Source of the DNA: SZUA-370 sp034003955
Lineage (GTDB): Bacteria; Spirochaetota; Spirochaetia; Treponematales; UBA12059
Assembly (NCBI GenBank): GCA_034003955.1
Contig: JAVEXO010000007.1
Coordinates: 1 to 64,000 of the forward strand
DNA length: 64,000 bases
Direction of reading: 5' to 3'
Shown: positions 17,135-25,892 of the stretch, in pieces
How positions within the stretch are numbered: position 1 is the first letter of the stretch
Layout of the letters: every line of letters starts with the position of its first letter
Notes under the pieces: model-generated
Told to the model about the DNA's origin: nothing
Databases searched by the model: none
The model's input: the letters and a program-made list of their open reading frames with translations, nothing else
Translations under genes and position numbers: made by a program

Positions 17135-19929
17135 TAATAGGATGCCAGCAGCATAAACGTCACACCGTGAGGCAGGCTTGAAGCATCACCCAGGCCGGGA
17201 CGACACCATGCCTCAAGGTATGAGCTAGGGTGGATGGCTGCAAGGGCTCCTATGACTGGTGTCCATGTCAGTGTTGCTCGACCGAAGACAGAGTAGTCTG
17301 CTCCAGTGATGCCATCGGACCATGTTCGTCCTGAAGACAGGTATCCTCGCCCGCCTGATCGGAGCGAAAGGCGATTGGCGTAGAAGGCGCCTATGCCACG
17401 TTGCAGTTCTACCTTGAGGAGGCGAAGGCTCAGTTCTCCCTGGGAATACCAACGACCAGCCTTGTCATTCTTGAATTCATTCCAGATGGGGTATGAGCCT
17501 GCCAAGCTGGACCCGGATTCGTAGACTCGACCCTGTGAACCGTAGTAGATACCATCGCTAGCCGCGATGGCTCCATGGGCTGCTAAGGCTATGGCCCCAG
17601 GCTCCAGGAATGCCCGGGCTGTTGCCTCTATTCCGGCGCTCGGAGACGCAAAAACAGGATAGATAGACCTGTCTAGTCTGGTGAACAGGGATAGAGAGTA
17701 TCCGCTAGCCGCCTCATGATCACTCAATGGAGACCGGGTGTCGTCCCAGGAAAGTGAGGCTTCTAGCGCAATGGCCGCCGTTTCAGGGTTCTTGTTTGCA
17801 GACTCACCTGCCAGGCTCCATGCACTACCAAAGATACCGGAGGAAAGACTCCATGATAACTGGCCGCCAGAAAAAACAGGGTAGTAGGCCTGTGTCCCAA
17901 GACTGCCAGAAAGGCTTCTCTGCACTATTCCTGAATCCAGGGCCCTATAGCTATCGCTCAACGATACACTGACAGGAGCCGTGAATCGTTTCCAGGCTAT
18001 CTGGATGTCCATATCCACGGCCTTGGAGCCAAAATCCCATTCAGCCATCAACTGCGCTTCTAGGCGTTCAACAGGATCTCCCATGATGAACAAAAGACCC
18101 GCCGATTCAATACCAGTCTCGTTGAGACTAGCCGTGGGTAGCCAGAATTGAGGCAGAAGCCAGTGGATAGGCTGATAGGTTCTAGATATCCTGGTAGGAG
18201 GCGTATCGTAAGCCGAAGGTTCACCCAAAAGGCCCGAGGCGTCTATCCAATCCTGCGCCACGCACTCGAAACCAAGCGAGGCTCTGTCAGCAGGGAAGGC
18301 GCAGGGAGCAATGCCATCAGAGAAGCGACCAAGGTAGAATACACGGCCGGCTGATTCTACCGGTCGGTGAACGCCACCAGAGATGGGTACGCTCTGATAA
18401 CAAAGGGACTGATCACACAGCTCTACCAAACGATAGAACTTATTGTCGTCCCAGGCGAAGCGCAAGACACCGTCATCTCCCATTGACAGATACCGTATCC
18501 ATCCTAGTTCTTCGGGTAGGACAAGGCCGTCTACTGATGTGACGCCGCTGTCATCCAGGTTAATACGTATGACTGTAGTGATTCCGTCTACTCGAGCCAA
18601 AGCGTAGATTGCGCGGCCATCGGCAGAGGATACCGGAGAAGCATAGGCCACACGCTCTGTACCAGACAGGAGCCTGACACTCGTGTTGCCACGCATGATG
18701 ACGATGTTTGTTCGGTAGCCGTCTATGGCGATGCCTACGAGGCCGGTATTGTCAGGCAGGTAGGCTGCATCACGCATCTTGGTCACGGCTAACGTGGTCA
18801 TCGTGCCAGTCAACATGTCTCGTTCCTTGAGCATGAGCCTGGGAAAGCCGTCTACATGATTCTGGGTAGAAAGAAGCATGCGTAAACCGTCTGTAGATAC
18901 GTCTATGCGTGAAACGGCTGCTCCAGCGCGGAAAAGGAGTCGTTCCTTGCCACGTTCTGTATCGTATGCATACACAGCCTCGCTGTTTCCGTCTGCGTAA
19001 AACAGTGATGAGCCCTTGACGCTCAGAGCCGACACGTTCGAGCTGTCTCTGAGTCTCTCGCTCGCCATGTATACCGGGAACCCTGGCGTCATAGATCGTT
19101 CAAAGTCACCCCATGCCTCTGACAATCCTATGCCAAAGATCCGGGAGAAGCGGCCTTGACGAAACAACCCGTCATCAAGGCTTCTAAAAACCGACGTGGC
19201 GCCGAATTCTTTCCAGATTTCGGCATAGGTTTCCATGCCAAAACGCTGTTGTAGGTATCGAGAGAAGTATCCACCATACACATAGTATAAATTTCTTGAA
19301 GGGTAGGAGTCATAGGCTCCTGATACCTGCGTAGGGCTCTTCCAGCGGCCTTCCAGAATGTCCTGGCGTAGCATGGCTCCTGAGTAGGGATCTCCAGCGC
19401 GTCCAAAACCATCGAGGCTCTCGAATGAGACTGTCACTCCTTCTACAAAATACAGGGGTGTAAGGTAGTTGGATGCTCCTAGTGGCGAACCGAACACGGA
19501 TACTATGGCATCCTCGGCCTTTGAGCGTATGGTCAGAGACACGGCGTGCGTTAATTCATGGTAGAAAAGTTTTTTAAGATCGTCATTAAACGAACCGAGT
19601 GATGAATTTGGGTCAATCGCGGCTTGGTACAGCACTATCTTGAGGTATGGGTGCCAGGTAAAGTACCCGTTAAGCTCTTCAGAATCCGGCGTCATGACAA
19701 CTGGTAGGTGATACCGAGGGCTCGTACCTAGGAGTGTGGCAATCTCACGGTAGCATTCGTCGGCGAATCCGGTCAGATATTCTACCGCCGGCCGTGACTC
19801 TTCAGGGAAGATGAATGAGAAATACTCTGTCTCGATTACCGAAAGGCTTCTGTCCGGGGCGTATAGATCGGCTCCGGTGCTTAGCGTCAAGGAAAGAGCC
19901 ACAGCCGTCAATATGAGAACATGCCTCAC
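17134..19929 (-). CDS. Secreted gluzincin-like metalloprotease with propeller and barrel-like regions
   Basis: 931 residues. A signal peptide (1-20) is followed by a zinc peptidase domain with HELTH at 124-128 and a third-ligand candidate Glu163 in YFVEGVTVSFE, the arrangement of MA-clan gluzincins. Residues about 280-560 have repeated short blades (YAYDTERGKERLLF, IYALARVDGITTVIRI) like a TolB/PD40 propeller. From about 590 to the C-terminus alternating strands ending in an aromatic residue (MLLASY) suggest an outer-membrane barrel. No named family was recognised for the whole. It overlaps the helicase start (TAATG). Confidence 0.65.
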   Translation of the reverse strand: MRHVLILTAVALSLTLSTGADLYAPDRSLSVIETEYFSFIFPEESRPAVEYLTGFADECYREIATLLGTSPRYHLPVVMTPDSEELNGYFTWHPYLKIVLYQAAIDPNSSLGSFNDDLKKLFYHELTHAVSLTIRSKAEDAIVSVFGSPLGASNYLTPLYFVEGVTVSFESLDGFGRAGDPYSGAMLRQDILEGRWKSPTQVSGAYDSYPSRNLYYVYGGYFSRYLQQRFGMETYAEIWKEFGATSVFRSLDDGLFRQGRFSRIFGIGLSEAWGDFERSMTPGFPVYMASERLRDSSNVSALSVKGSSLFYADGNSEAVYAYDTERGKERLLFRAGAAVSRIDVSTDGLRMLLSTQNHVDGFPRLMLKERDMLTGTMTTLAVTKMRDAAYLPDNTGLVGIAIDGYRTNIVIMRGNTSVRLLSGTERVAYASPVSSADGRAIYALARVDGITTVIRINLDDSGVTSVDGLVLPEELGWIRYLSMGDDGVLRFAWDDNKFYRLVELCDQSLCYQSVPISGGVHRPVESAGRVFYLGRFSDGIAPCAFPADRASLGFECVAQDWIDASGLLGEPSAYDTPPTRISRTYQPIHWLLPQFWLPTASLNETGIESAGLLFIMGDPVERLEAQLMAEWDFGSKAVDMDIQIAWKRFTAPVSVSLSDSYRALDSGIVQRSLSGSLGTQAYYPVFSGGQLSWSLSSGIFGSAWSLAGESANKNPETAAIALEASLSWDDTRSPLSDHEAASGYSLSLFTRLDRSIYPVFASPSAGIEATARAFLEPGAIALAAHGAIAASDGIYYGSQGRVYESGSSLAGSYPIWNEFKNDKAGRWYSQGELSLRLLKVELQRGIGAFYANRLSLRSGGRGYLSSGRTWSDGITGADYSVFGRATLTWTPVIGALAAIHPSSYLEAWCRPGLGDASSLPHGVTFMLLASY

Positions 19930-20159
19930 CTAAGCCTCCCGCTTATTAGTGTTACCAGGCTAACAGGTACAACACAAAGGTTTTTAACACCAACCTTTAC
20001 TCGTCCTGGCCTTGGCTCGTGCCATTTGTGCAGTATACTATGAAGTCTATGCTCAGGTAAGCTAAGCTACCCTCAATTTTAGATGCGAGCGTTCCGATAC
20101 TAAAGAGAATCGCCGCCATGTCTTGTTAGCTTTTGCTACCATGGCCGGAATAACTAAGG
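19930..20159. other. Divergent intergenic region
   Basis: 230 bp between the gluzincin gene (minus) and the Glu/Leu-repeat gene (plus). A TATACT box at about 20034-20039 could serve the plus-strand operon with a leader of about 115 nt. No reading frame or RNA gene is supported. Confidence 0.35.
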
Positions 20160-22934
20160 ATGGCAATGACTACAGGACAGAAAGCATCCGTAAGCCTAAT
20201 CGCCTCTGTACTCCTGGCCGCAGGCTTCGCTGCACTGGCCTATTCGGGATTTTTTTCTGTCATAGAGACACGCTTTTTTGATGAACGAGTAAAACGCTCC
20301 GTGGAAGAATCCCTTAGCACAATCAGCGCACGTGCTGATTCCTACCACACTAGCAATACCAAACGCTTCGCAACGCTTCTCACCAACGATTCAGTCAAAC
20401 GAAGCTTTCTTCCCAATCAGAGTTCACAGGATGTTTTTGACAGGACGAGATTGTTCGGCCTCTTGGCACAGGAAACTTCTGGACTCCTGGGCGTACGTTT
20501 TATAGATCAGGATGCCAAACGCATCCACTACAGTACGTTTCCATCCGATATCGTTAGAGCCGAAGACTTTAGGGTTGTTTTCCGCAATTATGGAGATCCC
20601 CAGGATGAGCCTTACGCCGATATAAACGCCGAGGAGGGTTCTACTGGCATCGTGTCGCTGAATGCCTCAAAACGATCCTTCGTCTACCGTTTTCCCTACA
20701 TAGACGGCTTCGGTGTATATCGCGGTAGTGCTGTTTTCTATGTATCCTTTAACGGGCTCTTGGAGCGTCTCATACAGGACAGTACCATAAGTCTGGGTGA
20801 AGACATGAGAGCCATAGAGAACCTTGGCATACTGTTGGGTACGCCCTCATGGGTAGGTGACGCCCTCATAGACCGGGTATCTACCCTGTGGGCTTCTGGA
20901 CCCAATACAGAGCCCGTACCCATAGGCTCGGCCGATGCATCAGGATCATTCATACTGTTCTCCACCATAGGCGAGGCCGGCGTGGTGGGGCGACTCGTAC
21001 CAGCCGACTGGTTCGTGATGCCCCAGGCCTTCCGTTGGCTGCTCCTCACCGCCTTTTTCGTCACCGTCTATCTGTTCTTGTTCCTGCTTCTTAACCTCAG
21101 GCAGGATAGGCTCGCAGTCCTTGCAAACAGGATTAAACGTTTCCAGATAGAGTTGCTCGAAGAGTATCTGGAACGTAAGGGTGATCTTGATCTGGAACGC
21201 TGGAAGGAAGAGCTTGAAGCAAGACGCGGCGAGACGAGGACAAGGATACGCAAGAGTGCGGGCAGGCTTGCAAAGAATCGTTCCTCTGATGTAGACGCCC
21301 TTATTGATAAGTCCTGGGATGAGATAATAGCGGTCATGACATCCCGTGGAGAGCGATCTTCGGGTGCCGATATGGCGCGCTTCGAGGCTCTCCTCAAAGA
21401 GGCCTTAAGCAAGGGTTCGTTCGTCATAGATGGAGCCCAGAGTGTCGTGCAGGCTACTCCCATGAGTATAGTACCATCCCCTAAGCCTGTTCCCCAGGCT
21501 CTTGTTAGCCCGCCCGCTAAGGAAATAGTCGAGGAGCGTGAGGAGCTTGAAGAACTTGAAGAACTAGAGGAGCTGGAAGAAACCCAGGAATCGAGCGACA
21601 CAGAACCCTCTACAACGCAATCCATGGAACCTGAGGCAGCTGTAAGCGCCGAGTCTATGGCAATTGAAGAGCTCGAAGAGCTTGAAGAAATCGAAGAGCT
21701 TGAAGAAATCGAAAGCGTCCAGACCGTACAGGAACCGATCCTTGATGCCCTCGATGAGTCTGCGGCTATTGCGATGCCAGAACTCGAGGAAGTCGCAGAT
21801 GCAGCCGAACCTGTAGCTGAAGTCGAGCCTCTTGAAGAAACAGTCAAAATAGAAAGAGCAGAGGAACTGGAAGAGCTCGAGGAGCTGGAAGAAGTAGGGG
21901 AAGTAGAGGAGCTAGAGGAGCTAGAGGAGCTAGAGGAAGCATCAGAGCTGGAGTCTGCGGTCTCCACCGTCGATGACTTGCACGATGACCTGGCGCAACT
22001 GGTATCCGGCTCAGATGCGGAGTGGGGGAGCCTGTCCGCCGAGGCGCTCGCTTTGTCACTCGAAGAAGATGATGATCTTCCAATTATTCCAGACAGTCTT
22101 GGTTTAGAACTCGTAGAGGAAACAGACCTGGCCGACGTGATAGGCTACCTAGAGTCAAGTTCTGCTGCTCGAGCCGCCGCAAGGGCGGAGAGTGACATTC
22201 TGGATGACGAGCACAGGAGCATGGAACCTGAAGGCTCCCTTGATGATGACGACGATGCTATGACACATCTTGTCTTGGCCTCTCCTATGGATCATCTGGT
22301 TGAGTCTGTAGCAGAGTTGGTCCAGGCCAGCGATTTACAGAATCTGGGTGTGATTGAGGCTCTGGAGGAATCAGAAGCCGAGGCCGCCATGGAAGACATG
22401 GAAGACCTTCTGGACGATGTCGAATTCGACCTTTTCCTCTCTGCCCTGGATTTGAGTGGTCTCAATGGATATAACGATGAGGATGGGTTCCTTGAAATTG
22501 ATGACGTAAGCTTTGTTACAAAGCTGCCAGCGGTAGCAGCGGAACCAGAATACATCCTTGATGATGCGGGTGACGAAATTTCAATGCTTTCTGATGAACA
22601 GCGGGAGCGCGTAGAGGAATTACAGGTCGTAGAGGATGATGATGACGACATTCTTGAACTGGAACCGCTTGTCGGTATGAATGCCAGGCCCCTTTTTAAC
22701 TCTATATCATTTCACCGCAAGGATTGGGCTACGGTCACGGTGGAAGAGTTACCCTCCGTATCAGAATCCGATGTTGATGAAGCCACCTCACTGGAAGAAC
22801 TACAGAACGAGGATGCCATAGTCATGCATGATGGCATCTATACGGTCAATCGCGTCGCTGTCTCCGGCGTAAAAGCCAGCGACAGATCACTGAAGGCGCT
22901 GGCCGACTCGGTTTTGTCTGCCGGTGATGCTTGA
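20160..22934 (+). CDS. Two-helix membrane protein with Glu-Leu repeat cytoplasmic tail
   Basis: 924 residues, not recognised. Membrane helices lie at about 10-32 and 290-312, bracketing an extracytoplasmic domain of about 260 residues that resembles a Cache-type sensor (two-helix, single-domain layout). After TM2 comes a basic helical segment, then a very acidic tail with tandem EELEELEE units at nucleotides 21536-21590, 21664-21715 and 21859-21955, and further acid clusters to the end. No kinase, HAMP or MCP module is present. It heads an operon in which the next five genes follow closely or overlap. Function unknown; a scaffold or sensor is inference. Confidence 0.7.
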   Translation: MAMTTGQKASVSLIASVLLAAGFAALAYSGFFSVIETRFFDERVKRSVEESLSTISARADSYHTSNTKRFATLLTNDSVKRSFLPNQSSQDVFDRTRLFGLLAQETSGLLGVRFIDQDAKRIHYSTFPSDIVRAEDFRVVFRNYGDPQDEPYADINAEEGSTGIVSLNASKRSFVYRFPYIDGFGVYRGSAVFYVSFNGLLERLIQDSTISLGEDMRAIENLGILLGTPSWVGDALIDRVSTLWASGPNTEPVPIGSADASGSFILFSTIGEAGVVGRLVPADWFVMPQAFRWLLLTAFFVTVYLFLFLLLNLRQDRLAVLANRIKRFQIELLEEYLERKGDLDLERWKEELEARRGETRTRIRKSAGRLAKNRSSDVDALIDKSWDEIIAVMTSRGERSSGADMARFEALLKEALSKGSFVIDGAQSVVQATPMSIVPSPKPVPQALVSPPAKEIVEEREELEELEELEELEETQESSDTEPSTTQSMEPEAAVSAESMAIEELEELEEIEELEEIESVQTVQEPILDALDESAAIAMPELEEVADAAEPVAEVEPLEETVKIERAEELEELEELEEVGEVEELEELEELEEASELESAVSTVDDLHDDLAQLVSGSDAEWGSLSAEALALSLEEDDDLPIIPDSLGLELVEETDLADVIGYLESSSAARAAARAESDILDDEHRSMEPEGSLDDDDDAMTHLVLASPMDHLVESVAELVQASDLQNLGVIEALEESEAEAAMEDMEDLLDDVEFDLFLSALDLSGLNGYNDEDGFLEIDDVSFVTKLPAVAAEPEYILDDAGDEISMLSDEQRERVEELQVVEDDDDDILELEPLVGMNARPLFNSISFHRKDWATVTVEELPSVSESDVDEATSLEELQNEDAIVMHDGIYTVNRVAVSGVKASDRSLKALADSVLSAGDA

Positions 22935-22967
22935 CAGCTCAGGCTCAGCGATCGTACTTTAGCTTCG

Positions 22968-23720
22968 ATGCGCCGCAATAGTTTTGTTTTTATTCTTGGT
23001 AGCAAGAAACCTCTTGTTTTCCATCCATTCGATGGATCGGAAATATTTGAGTCTTTAGAAACTGGTTCTATTCTAGGCCGGTACGGCTCTGGTGATACAC
23101 CCAGAGATGCAGATTCCATACGCAAGTCTTTGTACATTGCCATGGAAAAAGGCTCGAGGCGCTACTTCCTCAATAAGGGTTACTACCTACGATTGGCCTT
23201 GACGGCTGGAACATTCGTAGTAGTCTACCTCTTTTTCTCAATAGTCATTCGTGATCCTGTGCCCCTGATAGACGAACTTCTCCTGGGCACATTGGCTGCT
23301 GCTGCCGTCTTCTTCGCGAGCGAGAGGAAGGCTCTATCATCACCCGCCCATGTAGAAGTGCTTTTGAGGCTCAGGCGAGCCATCGATGGTGCATACTTTT
23401 CCGAGAGCCGTATCGTTGATCTGTTGGAGTCATGGAAGGATGAGGCACTGGCTCTTGGACCGGCGGCTTTCTATAAGAATGATTCAACGCCTGCTGTCCT
23501 TAACAGCGATGAGCGCACTGAAGCCAGGGCACTATGCGCCGTGTTAGCCAAGCGCTGGAAGACGCGCCCCATAGTGGCTGAACTGTACGATGCAAGCACT
23601 GACGGACGTGCCATCGGAGACTTGCTTGATAAGGCTGCCAGGAAGCTTGGCAATGATGAGTGCGCCTTGGCCTTGGCCTATCTCCGCTTGATTCCCTTGG
23701 CTACAGAGGTAGAACCATGA
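22968..23720 (+). CDS. Uncharacterised membrane protein
   Basis: 250 residues, not recognised. Two membrane helices are predicted at about 67-85 (LALTAGTFVVVYLFFSIV) and 95-112, with a C-terminal helical cytoplasmic domain of about 135 residues. It begins 33 bp after the Glu/Leu-repeat gene and overlaps the next gene by 4 bp, so it belongs to the same operon of envelope proteins. Confidence 0.65.
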   Translation: MRRNSFVFILGSKKPLVFHPFDGSEIFESLETGSILGRYGSGDTPRDADSIRKSLYIAMEKGSRRYFLNKGYYLRLALTAGTFVVVYLFFSIVIRDPVPLIDELLLGTLAAAAVFFASERKALSSPAHVEVLLRLRRAIDGAYFSESRIVDLLESWKDEALALGPAAFYKNDSTPAVLNSDERTEARALCAVLAKRWKTRPIVAELYDASTDGRAIGDLLDKAARKLGNDECALALAYLRLIPLATEVEP

Positions 23721-23977
23721 AACATAGACCTAAGAATGAGACGAGTCTCGGCTCTGTTCTCAAGGGCTATGCGCGTGGTTTCCTGGGTGCGTCATTGGTC
23801 ATACTCGTGGCTATAGCCGCAGTATGGCCCGTCTGGTATGTAGCCACCGCTCACACAGGTTTGTATACAGGGCTCTCCCTGGCAGCACTAGGTGGCGGGC
23901 TTCTGTATGCGATAATTTCACGGTCCAGGCGACGAAGGAACGAAGCCTCATGCCGGGAAGCGAATCAAACACCGTGA
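23717..23977 (+). CDS. Small two-helix membrane protein
   Basis: 86 residues from the ATG at 23717 that overlaps the preceding stop (ATGA). Two hydrophobic segments (about 24-46 and 51-66) are followed by an Arg-rich end (SRSRRRRNEA). Unknown function. Its coding end overlaps the start of the M23 peptidase gene by 28 bp, which supports co-translation. Confidence 0.6.
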   Translation: MKHRPKNETSLGSVLKGYARGFLGASLVILVAIAAVWPVWYVATAHTGLYTGLSLAALGGGLLYAIISRSRRRRNEASCREANQTP

Positions 23978-24909
23978 GGCAAACGGGCCAGCTCTTGGCC
24001 TGTTGTTTGTTTGCACTGGCTCATGTCGCACTATCCCCCATGCCGCTATCTGGCCAGGGCTCTTTGGAGTATCCCCTCATCAGACGGCTATCTCCCAAAG
24101 ATGTTGTATTTAGACAGATTAGCGACACCATAGCACAGGCTTACCAAGCTGAAAGTAATTCAGGAGGGTATCCTGATCTGTTCCTTTGTACATGGAGAGC
24201 TGTAGGTGGTGAGGACCTCATGGCGGTTGCCGCCCGCCTTTCACTTCCTTACGAGACACTGGCTACCTTGAATGGAATAGGCAGACCTCGGCCATTTAAT
24301 GCGGGTGAAACGGTCCTCATCCCATCAGTAGCCGGTGTTTTTGTGCCTGATATTGCCAGAAACGATCTCGATATACTCTTGCTCGCTCGAAGCGTAGAAC
24401 CCGGGCTTGCCAGGCAGAGGCTAGTCGTCGACAGGAACGGTGTCAATACGGCCTTCACCTTCTATCCTGGATCCAGGCTGTATCAAACGGAACGTTCCTT
24501 CTTTCTAAACATAGGCTTCAGGATGCCCCTGCCAGAAGGTGTGCTTACCAGTGGATACGGGCGCAGGATTAGTCCCATAGACGGGCATGACAGGATGCAT
24601 GAGGGCGTAGACCTGGCGGCTCCTTCAGGAACAGAGGTCCTGGCTGCACGGGAAGGTACGGTTTCGGCCGTGGGAGAGGATCCCTCCTTGGGGCTCATAG
24701 TCATTGTTGACCATGAGGGAGGCCTCAGAACGGTATATGGTCACCTGTCTCGGATTTTTGTCGTGTTGAATGAAACAGTACGATCGGGTACAATACTCGG
24801 AGCGGTCGGTTCGACCGGCCTATCCACTGGCCCGCATCTTCATTTTGAGATTCGCTTGAGTGGAAAGGCTCGGGATCCTTCAAGTTATCTACCTGGGTTG
24901 AAACCATGA
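23950..24909 (+). CDS. LysM and M23 peptidase, secreted
   Basis: 319 residues from the ATG at 23950. A hydrophobic signal segment (about 15-35) is followed by a LysM-like module (about 78-122) and a C-terminal M23/LytM domain with all zinc ligands: HEGVDLAAPSG (HxxxD) and STGPHLHFEIR (HxH). It should cleave peptidoglycan cross-bridges in the periplasm or activate amidases. It overlaps the following PEGA gene by 4 bp. Confidence 0.88.
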   Translation: MPGSESNTVRQTGQLLACCLFALAHVALSPMPLSGQGSLEYPLIRRLSPKDVVFRQISDTIAQAYQAESNSGGYPDLFLCTWRAVGGEDLMAVAARLSLPYETLATLNGIGRPRPFNAGETVLIPSVAGVFVPDIARNDLDILLLARSVEPGLARQRLVVDRNGVNTAFTFYPGSRLYQTERSFFLNIGFRMPLPEGVLTSGYGRRISPIDGHDRMHEGVDLAAPSGTEVLAAREGTVSAVGEDPSLGLIVIVDHEGGLRTVYGHLSRIFVVLNETVRSGTILGAVGSTGLSTGPHLHFEIRLSGKARDPSSYLPGLKP

Positions 24910-25892
24910 ATCGTTTTGTTAGCCTGGCCTGCCTGATAGCTATCCTCTCACCATTATCGGTTTTCTCCGAGGGGCTGCGCACTAACGTCGTAGCAGTCGT
25001 CTCTCTGTCATCTGAGGAGAGTGAAGGCCAGTCTGTAAGCCTCCGCTACAATGAGGCCGTCGCCGTCATGTACCCCGCCGATCCCACCTTCATACAGGGT
25101 GTGGAATTTGAACTACGTATACCCAAGGCCTATCAGGGTTCTGAATCTTCAATTTCCTGGTCAGTCTTCTCAAGAGTCTATCCTGCCCCGTCTCTAGAGA
25201 GGCTAGACTACAGTGCGGAGCTGATTTCTACCCAGACCCTGCCGGCTCGCGTTTCATTAAACCTCGTCCTTCCTATGATAGACAGGCATGGAATAAAGAG
25301 CGGCCCTTTTGCCAGTCTGGTGCCCATGGTTGTAGGTGTAGAGCGCTTCCCACTGGTATTCAAGCTCTCTCCAGTAGGCAAGGGATTCTCCCCCTCAATG
25401 GAGGCGGCCGAGTTTAAACTAATCGTACGGCCGGTTCTCCGCGACGAGGGAGGCATCAAGGTAAGTGTCGTATATCCCGATGGCTCGGATCGTGTTTCTG
25501 CCGCCGTCTTTATAGACGATAAAAGAGCGGATACACCCGACTCGCTAATACTGGTTAAAAAAGGCCCTCATGTCATACGGGTGAGTTCAGAAGGCTACCG
25601 GGAAGAGATACTGACGATAGCCGTGGTAGCCGGGAAGATTAACAACCTGAGCATCTCTATGACGCCAAATGCACCCTTGTTGGTATTCCAGGCTCCTGCA
25701 GGAGCATACGTTGCCATAGACGGTCTGGCAGTAAGCCAAGGCGATTTGGCAGGATTGACGGTTGAGCCAGGAGAACACACGCTGCATCTCAAGATTGGTG
25801 ACTACTCCCTTACCAGGAAATTCATGGCCTTGCGAGGCAAGGTTTACACGGTAGTGTTGTCGGTTGAACTAGAAATATCGGCCACACCGTGA
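24906..25892 (+). CDS. Secreted PEGA-domain protein
   Basis: 328 residues with a signal peptide (about 1-20, cleavage near FSEG). The central part is beta-rich and unrecognised. The C-terminal 130 residues resemble two tandem PEGA modules (VKKGPHVIRVSSEGYREE and TVEPGEHTLHLKIGDYS), small beta domains common in surface proteins. It overlaps both neighbours by 4 bp (ATGA and GTGA), a tight operon position between an M23 peptidase and a ROK regulator. Confidence 0.7.
   Translation: MNRFVSLACLIAILSPLSVFSEGLRTNVVAVVSLSSEESEGQSVSLRYNEAVAVMYPADPTFIQGVEFELRIPKAYQGSESSISWSVFSRVYPAPSLERLDYSAELISTQTLPARVSLNLVLPMIDRHGIKSGPFASLVPMVVGVERFPLVFKLSPVGKGFSPSMEAAEFKLIVRPVLRDEGGIKVSVVYPDGSDRVSAAVFIDDKRADTPDSLILVKKGPHVIRVSSEGYREEILTIAVVAGKINNLSISMTPNAPLLVFQAPAGAYVAIDGLAVSQGDLAGLTVEPGEHTLHLKIGDYSLTRKFMALRGKVYTVVLSVELEISATP

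Noticed and set aside
21530..21960. Repeats resembling a CRISPR or VNTR array
   Set aside because: Units are 9-base coding triplets in frame with no unique spacers.
21068..21967. Long Ser-rich minus-strand frame
   Set aside because: It is the complement of the Glu/Leu repeat codons of the plus-strand membrane protein; poly-Ser is the expected shadow of GAG/GAA/CTC repeats.
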